From: Microbacterium sufflavum
Lineage (GTDB): Bacteria; Actinomycetota; Actinomycetes; Actinomycetales; Microbacteriaceae
Length of the DNA stretch: 64,000 nucleotides
Reading direction: 5' to 3'
NCBI RefSeq assembly: GCF_023091155.1
Contig: NZ_JAHWXK010000001.1
Coordinates: 2,852,001-2,916,000 of the forward strand
Shown here: in pieces, positions 1-8,210 of the stretch
Layout of the letters: every line of letters starts with the position of its first letter
How positions within the stretch are numbered: position 1 is the first letter of the stretch
Notes under the pieces: generated by a model
Seen by the model: only the letters and a program-made list of their open reading frames with translations
What the model was told of the DNA's origin: nothing
The model's database searches: none
Translations under genes and position numbers: made by a program

Positions 1-41
1 GTGATGTCCCCGAAGGTGTCCAGCCCGAATTCGATGTCCAT
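1..41 (-). CDS. LLM-class flavin oxidoreductase-like protein, N-terminus only
   Basis: Only the first 13 complete codons are inside the window; the gene runs off the left edge. The reading is M-D-I-E-F-G-L-D-T-F-G-D-I, starting at the ATG at 41-39, with a GAGAGG ribosome binding site 6 to 11 bases upstream. A short N-terminal strand ending in GLDTFGD is typical of bacterial luciferase-like (LLM) flavin-dependent monooxygenases, but 13 residues are too few to prove the family. It lies downstream of, and on the same strand as, the DUF885 gene, 59 bases away. Confidence 0.4.
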   Translation of the reverse strand, partial: MDIEFGLDTFGDI

Positions 42-100
42 GTCATGCCTCTCTATTCAGCTGAATGAACAGCGGACGCCGAAGGGGCATTCCCGTGGTC

Positions 101-1777
101 TCAGCGCGGAAGCAGAGCGCTGCGCAGCGTGTCGAGACCGACGCCGCCCAGGTCGAGTGCGCGCTTATGGAAGTCCTTGAAGGAGAACGCGTCGCACTCC
201 GCCTGCTCGACCGCATCCCGCACCTGCTCCCAGATGCGCTGACCGACCTTGTAGGACGGCGCCTGCCCCGGCCAACCGAGGTAGCGGTTCACCTCGAACT
301 GCACGAACTGGTCCGACATGTTCACGTTGCGGCGCAGGAAGTCGAGTGCATAATCCGCGTCCCAGACACCTTCGCCGTCGAGGCGGGGCTTGCCGAGGTG
401 CACTCCGATGTCGAGCACCACCCGAGCGGCGCGCATGCGCTGTCCGTCGAGCATGCCGAGGCGGTCGGCGGGGTCGTCCAGATACCCGAGCTGCTCCATC
501 AGACGCTCGGCGTACAGCGCCCAACCCTCCGCATGACCGGACGTTCCCGCCAGCAGCCGGCGCCAGGAGTTCAGCTCGGCGCGGTTGTACACGGCCTGGG
601 CGATCTGCAGGTGGTGACCGGGAACTCCCTCGTGGTACACCGTCGTGAGCTCACGCCAGGTGTCGAACTCGGTCACGCCCTCGGGAACCGACCACCACAT
701 GCGACCGGGGCGGGAGAAGTCGTCCGTGGGAGCGGTGTAGTAGATCCCGCCCTCCTGCGTCGGGGCGATCATGCACTCGAGCGTGCGGATCGCTTCGGGG
801 ATGTCGAAGTGCGAGGCGCCGAGCTCCGCGACCGCGCGGTCGCTGGTCTCCTGCATCCACGCCTGCAGTGCCTCCGTGCCCACGAGCTTGCGTGCGGGAT
901 CGCCCTCGAGGTGAGCGACGGCCTCCTCGACCGATGCTCCCGGGAGGATCTCGTTCGCGATCGCCGTCTGCTCGGCGACCATCCGAGCGAGTTCCTCGCG
1001 GCCCCACTCGTACGTCTCGTCGAGGTCGATCGTCGCCCCGAGGAACCGACGCGAGTTGAGGGCATAGAGCTCGCGTCCGACCGCATCCTGCTCCCCCGCC
1101 TCGGGGGCGAGCTCCTCGGCGAGGAAGCGGCGCAGTTCGCCGTAGGCCACGCGCGCGGCGGCGGAGTTGTCGGCGAGCGTGCGCGCGAGCGACGCGGGCA
1201 GCTGCCCCTCGTCGGGGTCGGCGTGCGCGACGAAGGCCGCGAAGAACCCGTCGTCGGCGATGTAGCGGTCGATCTGCGTCGCGACCTCCGCGACCTGGCG
1301 CCGTGCGGGCGTGACCCCCTCGGCGATCCCCGTGCGCAGCGTCTCGACGTACCCGCGCAGGGCACCAGGGACCGCCGCGAGACGGGTCGAGATGACCTCC
1401 CAGTCGTCGACCGTCGACGTCGGCATCAGGTCGAACACGGCGCGGACGTCCTGCGCCGCGGAGGCGATCACGTTGAGGTCGCGCAGATGCCACTTCGCGT
1501 CGTGCAGTTCGAGGTCCAGGCGCAGCTCGGCGCTCAGGTCGGTCTTCGTGACTTCGTCGATCGCGTCGACGGGCTCGAGCGCGGACAGCTTGTCGAGCGT
1601 CGCCCTGGTCGCCGCGGCGACCTCTTCGTGGCCTTCCGGGCTCAGGTCGCCGAATCGATCGTTGACCTCCGAGCGACCGATGTAGGTGCCCAGGGTCGGG
1701 GCGAGCACGGCGATGGTGTCGACCCAGTCATCGGCGACCTTGTCGATGGCGGAGGGGGTGCGGGGTGCGGAAGTCAT
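101..1777 (-). CDS. DUF885 family protein (putative zinc peptidase)
   Basis: Protein of 558 residues that fits the DUF885 family. This family is predicted to be zinc metallopeptidase-like; substrates are unknown. Two segments support it: HEGVPGHH near residue 385, an HExxxGHH-type metal site, and GHAEGWALY near residue 415, where a Glu would be the third ligand. No signal peptide or membrane segment is visible, so it is probably cytosolic. The ATG at 1777 is preferred over an in-frame start further upstream because the family alignment begins about there and a TAGGCT -10 element lies 7 bases upstream, implying a leaderless mRNA. It follows polA on the same strand after 37 bases but appears to have its own promoter. 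Confidence 0.85.
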   Translation of the reverse strand: MTSAPRTPSAIDKVADDWVDTIAVLAPTLGTYIGRSEVNDRFGDLSPEGHEEVAAATRATLDKLSALEPVDAIDEVTKTDLSAELRLDLELHDAKWHLRDLNVIASAAQDVRAVFDLMPTSTVDDWEVISTRLAAVPGALRGYVETLRTGIAEGVTPARRQVAEVATQIDRYIADDGFFAAFVAHADPDEGQLPASLARTLADNSAAARVAYGELRRFLAEELAPEAGEQDAVGRELYALNSRRFLGATIDLDETYEWGREELARMVAEQTAIANEILPGASVEEAVAHLEGDPARKLVGTEALQAWMQETSDRAVAELGASHFDIPEAIRTLECMIAPTQEGGIYYTAPTDDFSRPGRMWWSVPEGVTEFDTWRELTTVYHEGVPGHHLQIAQAVYNRAELNSWRRLLAGTSGHAEGWALYAERLMEQLGYLDDPADRLGMLDGQRMRAARVVLDIGVHLGKPRLDGEGVWDADYALDFLRRNVNMSDQFVQFEVNRYLGWPGQAPSYKVGQRIWEQVRDAVEQAECDAFSFKDFHKRALDLGGVGLDTLRSALLPR

Positions 1778-1784
1778 GGTTTCC

Positions 1785-1790
1785 AGCCTA
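1785..1790 (-). promoter_or_regulatory. -10 element TAGGCT, leaderless start of DUF885 gene
   Basis: TAGGCT on the minus strand, followed by 7 bases and then the ATG at 1777. Transcription would begin at or next to the start codon. No Shine-Dalgarno sequence is visible between the element and the ATG. No clear -35 hexamer is seen, as is common in high-GC actinobacteria. Confidence 0.45.
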
Positions 1791-1814
1791 ATCCCCGACC
1801 CCTCGCCAGTGAGG

Positions 1815-4448
1815 TCAGTGCGCGGCCTCGTTCCAGTCGCGACCGCGCCCGACCTGCACGTCGAGAGGGACGGAGAGCTGCGCGGCATCGCCCATGCGGG
1901 TGCGGACGATCTGCTCGACCCGATCCCACTCCCCCGACGCGACCTCCACCACGAGCTCGTCGTGGATCTGGAGGAGCACCCGGGACGAGAGCTCCGCGGC
2001 CTGCAGGTCGTCGTGGATGTGGAACAGCGCGATCTTCATGATGTCCGCCGCACTGCCCTGGATCGGGGCGTTGAGCGCGGCACGCTCGGCGTTCTCGCGC
2101 AGCACCCGGTTCGGGCTCGCGAGGTCGGGGAACGGGCGGCGCCGACCGAAGATCGTCTCGGTGTAGCCGTCTTCCTTCGCCTTCATGACCGACGCGCGCA
2201 GGTAGTCGCGCACCGCGCCGAAGCGGGCGAAGTACTCGATCATGAGCTGCTTGGCCTCGGCCTGCTCGATGCGCAGCTGCTTCGACAGACCGAACGCCGA
2301 CAGCCCGTAGACCAGACCGTACGACATGGCCTTGACCTTGGTGCGCATCGCCGGGGTGACATCGCCCGGCTCGACGCCGAACACCCGCGCACCCACGAAC
2401 CGGTGCAGGTCTTCGCCGCTGTTGAACGCCTCGATGAGCCCCTCGTCGCCCGACAGGTGCGCCATGATGCGCATCTCGATCTGCGAGTAGTCCGCGGTCA
2501 GCAGCGTCTCGTACCCCTCGCCCACCTCGAACGCACTGCGGATCCGACGTGACTCCTCGGTGCGCACCGGGATGTTCTGCAGATTGGGGTCGGTGCTCGA
2601 CAGCCGGCCGGTCTGGCTCCCCGTCTGCACGTACGTGGTGTGCACCCGATGGTCCGGTCCGATCGCCCCGTCCAGCGACTCGATGATCTGCCGCAGCTTG
2701 GTCGCCTCGCGGTGCTGCAGCAGCAGGCTCAGGAACGGGTGCGGGTGGGATTCCTGCAGATCGGCCAGCACCGCGGCGTCGGTCGAATAGCCCGTCTTGG
2801 TCTTACGCGTCTTCGGCAGCTGCAGGTCTTCGAACAGCACCTCCTGCAGCTGCTTGGGCGAGCCGAGGTTGAACTCGCGCCCGACCACCGAGAACGCCTC
2901 CTGCGCGAGCACATCCGCTCGTGCCGCCAGCTCGCTCGAGAACGTGGACAGCACCTCGTGTGAGACGGCGACCCCCGCGAGCTCCATGTCGGCGAGGGTG
3001 AGCAGGGTCGGCAGCTCGATGTCGGTGAGCACGGCGGCGACCGGCTCCGGCAGGTCGCCGCGCAGCGCCTCGGCCACGCGCAGGACGAACCAGGCCTCCT
3101 GCGACGGTGTCGCCCCTTCGGTCTCGGGAACCAGCTGCGAGGGGTCGGCCTCGGGCAGCTTCTCTCCGAGGTAACGCTGCACCAGGTCGGACAGCGTCTT
3201 GTCGGGGAAGCTCGGGCGTAGGAGCCAGCCCGCGAGACTCGTGTCGTACGCCAGTCCGCCGAGCCGGATGCCGTGGCGCCGCAGCGCCTTCACCTGCGGC
3301 TTCGCGTCGTGCAGCACCTTCGGGGCAGAGGACTCGAGCCAGTCGCGAAGAGCCGCGGCCGCGTCGTCGGACCAGTCGAGCTCGCGCAGCTCCGTCTCGG
3401 TGGCGGCCCCCAGGCGCACGGGAGCCCCCGCCGCGATCGTCACGCGCAGTGCCACATCGCTCTCCTGCGCGGCAGCCCACGAGGCGAGCTCGGCGCCGCT
3501 CACCTGCGCGGGAACGGGCATCTCGACCACGGCCGCCGGGTCGTCGGCCACCTCGCCCGCGCCCACCGCCTCGAACACCCGCGGCAGCAGGGTGCGGAAC
3601 TCCAGGCGGGCGAAGATGTCGCGCACGGCCTGGGCGTCGATGGGCGTGACCGCGAGGTCTCCCGGGGCCACCGGCAGCTCGACGTCGGTCAGGAGGCGGT
3701 TCAGCTTGCGGTTGCGACGCACGTCGTCGATGTGGTCGCGCAGGTTGCCGCCCACGACGCCCTTGATCTCGTCGGCGCGATCGAGCAGCTCGTCGAGAGA
3801 GCCGAACTGGGTGAGCCACTTGACCGCGGTCTTCTCCCCCACCTTCGGGACGCCGGGCAGGTTGTCACTGGTCTCGCCCACGAGCGCCGCGATGTCGGGG
3901 TACTGTTCCGGGCGGACGCCGTAGCGCTCCTGCACGGTCGTGGGGTCGTAGCGCTTGAGCTGGGACACGCCCTGCACGGACGGGTACAGCAGGGTGATGT
4001 CGTCGGTGACCAGCTGGATGGTGTCGCGGTCGCCCGACACCACGAGCACGTCGTAGCCCTGCGCGGCGCCCTGGGTCGACAGCGTGGCGAGGATGTCGTC
4101 GGCCTCGATGCCCTCCTGCGTCAGGACGGGGATGGACATGGCCGCGAGACAGTCCTGCAGCAGCGGGATCTGGCCCTTGAACTCGGAGGGGGTCTCCGAG
4201 CGGGTGGCCTTGTACTCGGGGTACTCGTCGGTGCGGAACGAGTGCCGTGACGTGTCGAAGGCGATGGCGAGATGCGTCGGCTGCTCGGCCTTGATGAGGT
4301 TCACCAGCATCGACAGGAAGCCGTAGATGGCGTTCGTGTGCTGGTTGTCCTTGGTCGTGAAGTTGTCGACCGGGAGGGCGAAGAAGGCGCGGTAGGCGAG
4401 CGAATGGCCGTCGACGACCATGAGGGTAGGCTTTGCGGAGTCCGTCAC
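1815..4448 (-). CDS. polA: DNA polymerase I
   Basis: Family A DNA polymerase of 877 residues, used for Okazaki fragment processing and repair. The N-terminal third is a 5'-3' exonuclease (GIEADDI near 115, SGDRDT near 140, a helix-3-turn-helix with GETSDNLPGVPKVG near 190). The central domain has lost the proofreading DxE motif, as in other actinobacterial Pol I. The C-terminal polymerase carries motif A (TADYSQIEMR, about 650), motif B (RTKVKAMSYGLVYG, about 700) and motif C (QIHDEL, about 827). In motif B the residue before Gly-Leu is Tyr rather than the Phe of E. coli and Taq; Tyr here lowers discrimination against dideoxynucleotides. The start is a GTG six bases after a TAGGCT -10 element, so the mRNA is probably leaderless. 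Confidence 0.97.
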   Translation of the reverse strand: MTDSAKPTLMVVDGHSLAYRAFFALPVDNFTTKDNQHTNAIYGFLSMLVNLIKAEQPTHLAIAFDTSRHSFRTDEYPEYKATRSETPSEFKGQIPLLQDCLAAMSIPVLTQEGIEADDILATLSTQGAAQGYDVLVVSGDRDTIQLVTDDITLLYPSVQGVSQLKRYDPTTVQERYGVRPEQYPDIAALVGETSDNLPGVPKVGEKTAVKWLTQFGSLDELLDRADEIKGVVGGNLRDHIDDVRRNRKLNRLLTDVELPVAPGDLAVTPIDAQAVRDIFARLEFRTLLPRVFEAVGAGEVADDPAAVVEMPVPAQVSGAELASWAAAQESDVALRVTIAAGAPVRLGAATETELRELDWSDDAAAALRDWLESSAPKVLHDAKPQVKALRRHGIRLGGLAYDTSLAGWLLRPSFPDKTLSDLVQRYLGEKLPEADPSQLVPETEGATPSQEAWFVLRVAEALRGDLPEPVAAVLTDIELPTLLTLADMELAGVAVSHEVLSTFSSELAARADVLAQEAFSVVGREFNLGSPKQLQEVLFEDLQLPKTRKTKTGYSTDAAVLADLQESHPHPFLSLLLQHREATKLRQIIESLDGAIGPDHRVHTTYVQTGSQTGRLSSTDPNLQNIPVRTEESRRIRSAFEVGEGYETLLTADYSQIEMRIMAHLSGDEGLIEAFNSGEDLHRFVGARVFGVEPGDVTPAMRTKVKAMSYGLVYGLSAFGLSKQLRIEQAEAKQLMIEYFARFGAVRDYLRASVMKAKEDGYTETIFGRRRPFPDLASPNRVLRENAERAALNAPIQGSAADIMKIALFHIHDDLQAAELSSRVLLQIHDELVVEVASGEWDRVEQIVRTRMGDAAQLSVPLDVQVGRGRDWNEAAH
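4427..4432 (+). promoter_or_regulatory. -10 element TAGGCT, thioesterase promoter candidate
   Basis: TAGGCT on the plus strand inside the first codons of polA. Transcription would start near 4439 and give a leader of about 55 bases before the thioesterase ATG at 4494. It lies only 22 bases from the minus-strand TAGGCT of polA, so the two divergent promoters would overlap. No -35 element is evident. Confidence 0.35.
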
Positions 4449-4454
4449 CCTGTC

Positions 4455-4460
4455 AGCCTA
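4455..4460 (-). promoter_or_regulatory. -10 element TAGGCT, leaderless start of polA
   Basis: TAGGCT on the minus strand, followed by 6 bases and then the polA GTG at 4448. The spacing puts the transcription start at the G of the start codon. This also supports choosing the GTG as the polA start. Confidence 0.5.
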
Positions 4461-4493
4461 ACGAGGAGCACGGACACCCGCAGAGGAGGATGC

Positions 4494-4922
4494 ATGGGCG
4501 AGGTCGCGACCAGCGAAGGGCTCGAGTGGGCGGCCGCCCGCGGCATGGGCGCACTGGCCGAGAAGATGGGCATGGAGTTCGTGGAGTTCGGCGTCGACCG
4601 GTGCGTCGCGACCATGCCGGTCGCCGGCAACACCCAGCCCGTCGGCCTGATGCACGGCGGCGCGTATGTCGTGCTCGGCGAGTCCCTCGGCTCGATGGCG
4701 GCGAACCTCCACGCCGGAGAGGGGCGCCTCGCGGTCGGCGTCGACATCAACGCGACCCACACCCGCTCCGCGACCTCCGGGACCGTCACCGGGGTATGCA
4801 CGCCGGTGCACCTCGGACGCAGCATCACGGTGCACGAGATCGTCGTCACGGATGATCAGGGCCGACGCTGCTCGACGATCCGCATCACCAACATGATCAA
4901 GGACGTTCCCTCGGGGCGCTGA
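4494..4922 (+). CDS. PaaI-family hotdog thioesterase
   Basis: Protein of 142 residues with the single hotdog-domain layout of PaaI/MenI-type acyl-CoA thioesterases. The conserved segment GLMHGGAYVVLGESLGS near residues 50-66 holds the HGG loop and the acidic residue on the long helix that activates water. The C-terminal strands (GVDINATHTR, then a basic RRCSTIRITN end) fit the family. Substrate is not evident from sequence; MenI (1,4-dihydroxy-2-naphthoyl-CoA hydrolase) and phenylacetyl-CoA thioesterase are the nearest functional analogues. The ATG at 4494 has a strong GAGGAGG site 5 bases upstream. Its 3' end overlaps the convergent acetyltransferase gene by 26 bases. Confidence 0.85.
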   Translation: MGEVATSEGLEWAAARGMGALAEKMGMEFVEFGVDRCVATMPVAGNTQPVGLMHGGAYVVLGESLGSMAANLHAGEGRLAVGVDINATHTRSATSGTVTGVCTPVHLGRSITVHEIVVTDDQGRRCSTIRITNMIKDVPSGR

Positions 4923-5460
4923 GAGGCTCCTCCAGCAGCAGCTGGAACAGCAGGTGATCCTGCCACTCCCCCGCGATGCGCAGGTACTTCGGCGCCAGGC
5001 CGATGCGCTCGAAACCGCATCCCGCCAGCACGCGCTGCGAAGCCAGGTTGTGGAGCAGCGTGGCAGCCTGCAGCCGATGCAGGTGGAGCTCCGTCCTCGC
5101 GTGCTCCGCGACGAGGGTCACCGCACGCCCGGCCAGCCCGCGCCGCAGCCGTGAGGCGTCGATCCAGTAGCCGAGGTCCGCGCTCCAGAACGCGCCGCGG
5201 ACGATCGAGTTCAGGTTGACGCGGCCGCGGATCGAGCCATCATCCCCGACCACGACGAACCGCAGGCTCCGTCCCGCCTCGGCTTCCGCCAGGCACTGCG
5301 CGACGTGCCGCTCCTGCCACTCGTCGGTGAAGAAGGCGGCGTCGCGCTCGGGCTCCCACGGAGCCAGGTGTGCACGATTCGCGCGATAGGCCGCGGCGAT
5401 GCCGGGGCCGTCGCCCGCTCGCACGGGCCGCAGCAGGTGCTCGGCGTCGAGGCGGAGCAC
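4897..5460 (-). CDS. GNAT acetyltransferase, RimJ/RimL type
   Basis: Protein of 187 residues resembling RimJ/RimL-type GNAT N-acetyltransferases, which acetylate the N-terminus of ribosomal proteins or small amines using acetyl-CoA. Family features are LRPVRAGDG at the N-terminus, an RxNxHLAPWEP segment near residues 28-38, GYWIDASRLRRGLAGRA as the acetyl-CoA pyrophosphate loop region near 95-112, and a C-terminal NLASQRVLAGCGFERIG motif. The start is a GTG at 5460, 8 bases after the stop of the ANTAR regulator, so the two are likely co-transcribed. Actual substrate unknown. Confidence 0.85.
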   Translation of the reverse strand: MLRLDAEHLLRPVRAGDGPGIAAAYRANRAHLAPWEPERDAAFFTDEWQERHVAQCLAEAEAGRSLRFVVVGDDGSIRGRVNLNSIVRGAFWSADLGYWIDASRLRRGLAGRAVTLVAEHARTELHLHRLQAATLLHNLASQRVLAGCGFERIGLAPKYLRIAGEWQDHLLFQLLLEEPLSAPRERP

Positions 5461-5468
5461 CGGACCGG

Positions 5469-6086
5469 CTACTTCTTCGGGGCGAGCTGCTCGATGATGG
5501 CCTTCGCGACGTCCTGCATCGTGAGGCGGCGATCCATCGAGGCCTTCTGGATCCAGCGGAACGCCTCGGGCTCGCTCAGGCCCATCTTCTCGTTCAGCAG
5601 TCCCTTGGCACGGTCGACCAGCTTGCGGGTCTCGAAGCGCTCGACCATGTCGGCGACCTCGGCCTCGAGCGTGATGATCTGCTCGTGACGCGCGAGCGCG
5701 ATCTCGATGGCCGGCAGCAGGTCGTTCGGGGTGAACGGCTTGACGACGTACGCCAGGGCGCCCGCCTCGCTCGCCCGCTCCACGAGCTCCTTCTGGCTGA
5801 AGGCCGTCAGCAGCACGACCGGGGCGATGTTGCCCTTGTGCAGCTTCTCGGCCGCACTGATGCCGTCGAGCTGGGGCATCTTGACGTCCATGATGACCAG
5901 GTCGGGGCGCAACTCGGTCGCGAGGGCGACGGCCGTCTCCCCGTCACCGGCTTCGCCGACGACATCGAAGCCGTTGTCGCGAAGGATCTCGACGATGTCG
6001 AGACGGATCAGCGACTCGTCTTCGGCGACGACGACGCGTCGGGGTGCGGATGCCGTGGGCTGCTCAGCCTGTTCTTGCTCGGTCAC
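5469..6086 (-). CDS. pdtaR: ANTAR-domain response regulator (PdtaR-like)
   Basis: Response regulator of 205 residues with an N-terminal receiver domain (acidic pair in VVAEDES, phospho-acceptor Asp in LVIMDVKMPQLDG, Lys in YVVKPF) and a C-terminal ANTAR domain (RAKGLLNEKMGLSEPEAFRW). ANTAR domains bind paired RNA hairpins and act by antitermination. The closest well-known homologue is mycobacterial PdtaR, partner of the sensor kinase PdtaS. No kinase gene is adjacent here. An ATG nine bases upstream overlaps a TAGGAT -10 element, so it cannot be the start if that promoter is real. The GTG at 6086 lies 7 bases after the element and fits a leaderless start. Confidence 0.92.
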   Translation of the reverse strand: MTEQEQAEQPTASAPRRVVVAEDESLIRLDIVEILRDNGFDVVGEAGDGETAVALATELRPDLVIMDVKMPQLDGISAAEKLHKGNIAPVVLLTAFSQKELVERASEAGALAYVVKPFTPNDLLPAIEIALARHEQIITLEAEVADMVERFETRKLVDRAKGLLNEKMGLSEPEAFRWIQKASMDRRLTMQDVAKAIIEQLAPKK

Positions 6087-6093
6087 GGACTCC

Positions 6094-6099
6094 ATCCTA
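6094..6099 (-). promoter_or_regulatory. -10 element TAGGAT, leaderless start of ANTAR regulator
   Basis: TAGGAT on the minus strand, followed by GGAGTCC and then the GTG at 6086. The 7-base spacing suggests that transcription starts at the GTG. The alternative ATG at 6095 falls inside this hexamer. Confidence 0.45.
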
Positions 6100-6187
6100 C
6101 TGGAGAGGGCGCGGCGCTCGGCCGAAGCGCTCATCGGCGCCGGGTGATCGGCTCGCCCTGCGCTACAGTCGAAGACGCGACACACGG

Positions 6188-6270
6188 GCCGGCGTGGCGG
6201 AATGGCAGACGCGGAGCACTCAAAATGCTTTGTCCGAAAGGGCGTGTGGGTTCGAGTCCCACCGCCGGCA
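6188..6270 (+). tRNA. tRNA-Leu (anticodon CAA)
   Basis: A class II tRNA of 83 nt. The acceptor stem GCCGGCG (6188-6194) pairs perfectly with CGCCGGC (6263-6269), and the discriminator is A at 6270. The anticodon arm is GAGCA-CTCAAAA-TGCTT with anticodon CAA at 6221-6223, reading UUG codons. A long variable arm (TGTCCGAAAGGGCG region) and the T arm with GGTTCGAGTCC confirm Leu-type class II. The 3' CCA is not encoded. It stands alone and reads toward the secreted hydrolase. Confidence 0.95.
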
Positions 6271-6280
6271 CACGGTGCGC

Positions 6281-6286
6281 TATACA
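6281..6286 (+). promoter_or_regulatory. -10-like TATACA, candidate leaderless start of hydrolase
   Basis: TATACA follows the end of the tRNA-Leu by 10 bases. Six bases separate it from the ATG at 6293, which has no Shine-Dalgarno sequence. It differs from consensus at the last two positions, so this is tentative. The alternative is readthrough from the tRNA promoter. Confidence 0.3.
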
Positions 6287-6292
6287 TGCTCT

Positions 6293-7549
6293 ATGCACAG
6301 CGGGGACGCACCGGCAGCGCATGCCCGGAGGTCGCATCGCACCGCGCGGGCCACTCTCGTCGTCCTGGCGGTCGCGCTCGTCATCCTGCTCCTGATCGCC
6401 GCCGAGGTGTTCAGGCGCACGAGCGCGGAGGAGGCGGAGCGCGCGAGCGATCCGGCCTTCGTCACCGCCCCGACCCCGCTGCCCTCCGGAGCCCCGGGCT
6501 CGCTCATCCGCTCCGAGGAGATCGACAGTGCTCCCGTCGGCACGAGAGCGTGGCGCGTGCTGTACCACTCCCGCGACCTGGCCGGTTCGGACATCGCCGT
6601 GTCCGGCCTGGTCGTCGTGCCCGAGGGGCCGGCGCCGGAGAACGGACGCACGGTCGTCTCCTGGGCGCACCCGACCACGGGAGCGGCGACGGCGTGCGCC
6701 CCGTCGCTCGCGCTCGATCCGTTCGAGCTCATCGCCGGGATGCACGAGCTGCTCGCCGAGGGATACGCCGTCGTGGCCACCGACTATCCGGGCCTCGGTG
6801 TGGAGGGCGCGTCGTCCTATCTGCTGGGCGTCCCGGAGGCGCACAGCGTGCTGGACATCGTGCGTGCGGCCGGCCGCCTCGACGGGGCGGGGACGAGCGC
6901 TCGCGTCGTGCTGTGGGGGCACTCCCAGGGCGGTCAGGCGGCGCTCTTCGCCGCCGAGCGAGCCGAGACGTACGCGCCCGAGCTCTCGGTGCGCGGGGTG
7001 GCGGTGGCGGCGCCGGCGGCCGATCTCAACGCCCTGATGACCGACGACATCGTCGACGTTTCCGGGATCACCATCGCCTCGTTCGCCATCGCCGCCTACC
7101 GGGATGCCTACGCCGAACGGTTCGGCGAGGAGGCCATCCTGTCGATCCTGACCCCGGAGGGCGCGGCTGCGACTCCCGACATGGCCGCGCTCTGCCTGCT
7201 GACCCACACCGAGGAGATCCACGCGATCGCCGAGCCCCTGGTCGGCTCCTACGTCACCGCCGATCCCGCCACGACCGAGCCCTGGCGGACGATGCTCGCC
7301 GAGAACAGCGCGGGCGGCCAGCCCATCACGGTCCCCGTGCTCGTCGGCCAGGGTGAGGCGGACGAGCTCGTGCGTCCCGCCGCGACCGACGGGTACGTCG
7401 CCCGCCTCTGCGCGGCGGGGACGGATGTCGCCTACCACCGGTTCCCGGCGGTCGACCACGGCTATGCGGCGTACGCGACCCTGCCCGAGCTCCTCCTGTG
7501 GCTCCCGACGCTGGACTCGCCACGGGAGCCCCGCGATACCTGCGGGTGA
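6293..7549 (+). CDS. Membrane-anchored or secreted alpha/beta hydrolase (lipase-like)
   Basis: Protein of 418 residues with a basic N-terminus and one hydrophobic segment (about residues 20-42, ATLVVLAVALVILLLIAAEV), so it is a signal anchor or secreted protein. The rest fits the alpha/beta hydrolase fold of secretory triacylglycerol-lipase-like enzymes. The nucleophile elbow is GHSQGG, the acid is likely in GQGEADELV, and the base is in AVDHGYAAY near the C-terminus. The substrate is probably an ester or lipid but is not shown by sequence. There is no ribosome binding site before the ATG; a TATACA element six bases upstream suggests a leaderless mRNA. It converges with the next gene, with a gap of 4 bases. 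Confidence 0.8.
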   Translation: MHSGDAPAAHARRSHRTARATLVVLAVALVILLLIAAEVFRRTSAEEAERASDPAFVTAPTPLPSGAPGSLIRSEEIDSAPVGTRAWRVLYHSRDLAGSDIAVSGLVVVPEGPAPENGRTVVSWAHPTTGAATACAPSLALDPFELIAGMHELLAEGYAVVATDYPGLGVEGASSYLLGVPEAHSVLDIVRAAGRLDGAGTSARVVLWGHSQGGQAALFAAERAETYAPELSVRGVAVAAPAADLNALMTDDIVDVSGITIASFAIAAYRDAYAERFGEEAILSILTPEGAAATPDMAALCLLTHTEEIHAIAEPLVGSYVTADPATTEPWRTMLAENSAGGQPITVPVLVGQGEADELVRPAATDGYVARLCAAGTDVAYHRFPAVDHGYAAYATLPELLLWLPTLDSPREPRDTCG

Positions 7550-7553
7550 GCGC

Positions 7554-8210
7554 TCAGGATTCCGCCAGTGCCGCGAGTTCGGCGAGCACCCGGGGATGGG
7601 CGAGGATGCGGAAATGGCCGCCGGTGTCGAGCACGACGTTCTTCGCCCCCGGCAACGCGCTGCCCTCGGGGATGTGCGGGTCGAACTCCGCATAGACCGA
7701 CACGATCCGGGCGTTGACCTCGACCTCGCGCGCGAGCGCCAGGATGGACGGGTCGTCCGGAGAGAAGGCGCGCAGCACCCGCCCCGGCATGCGCCGGGCG
7801 TACCGGGAACCTCCGAACGGCGTCGCGACCGCCAGCATCGCCCGGATGCGGTGCCCCTCCGGTCCGGTCATGGCGAGCTTGCCCGCCAGACCTCCCTTGC
7901 TGTGCGCGACGAGGATCACCCCGGTGAGGTCGCGCGCACGCAGATGCTCCGCGATCTGCTCCGCCTCGTCCGCGACCGGGAACCGGTTGCGCCGCAGCGC
8001 ATCCACCACGTGGACCGGATGACCCCGCTGGTGCAGCGCGACGATGAGCGGCTCCAGGAACCGCCACGTCTCGTACACCCCGGCGAGCACCACGATCGGC
8101 ACGCCATCTCCGTCGGTGAACGCCCTCGCGTCATCTCGTCCGAAGAAGGAGCGGACCTGCCAGAACCCCGCATACGCGTAGTCGGCGGCCCACCAGCCCA
8201 GCCTCCTCAC
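7554..8210 (-). CDS. Alpha/beta hydrolase
   Basis: Protein of 218 residues with an alpha/beta hydrolase core: a first strand PIVVLAGVYETW, a nucleophile motif AHSKGG, a TPFGGSRYAR segment typical of lipase/acyltransferase-like hydrolases, and a candidate catalytic His in TGGHFRIL. It starts at the GTG at 8210, which overlaps the TGA stop of the upstream hydrolase (GTGA), so the two are translationally coupled. It is short for the fold because the N-terminal part is reduced. The substrate cannot be inferred. The pairing of two hydrolases of different subfamilies suggests a shared pathway. Confidence 0.78.
   Translation of the reverse strand: MRRLGWWAADYAYAGFWQVRSFFGRDDARAFTDGDGVPIVVLAGVYETWRFLEPLIVALHQRGHPVHVVDALRRNRFPVADEAEQIAEHLRARDLTGVILVAHSKGGLAGKLAMTGPEGHRIRAMLAVATPFGGSRYARRMPGRVLRAFSPDDPSILALAREVEVNARIVSVYAEFDPHIPEGSALPGAKNVVLDTGGHFRILAHPRVLAELAALAES

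Noticed and set aside
4272..4493. Extending the thioesterase upstream in frame to 4272
   Set aside because: The extra residues are antisense to polA and unlike the family N-terminus. The ATG at 4494 has a strong ribosome binding site.
6087..6095. ATG at 6095 as the start of the ANTAR regulator
   Set aside because: It falls inside the TAGGAT -10 element. The GTG at 6086 fits a leaderless start.
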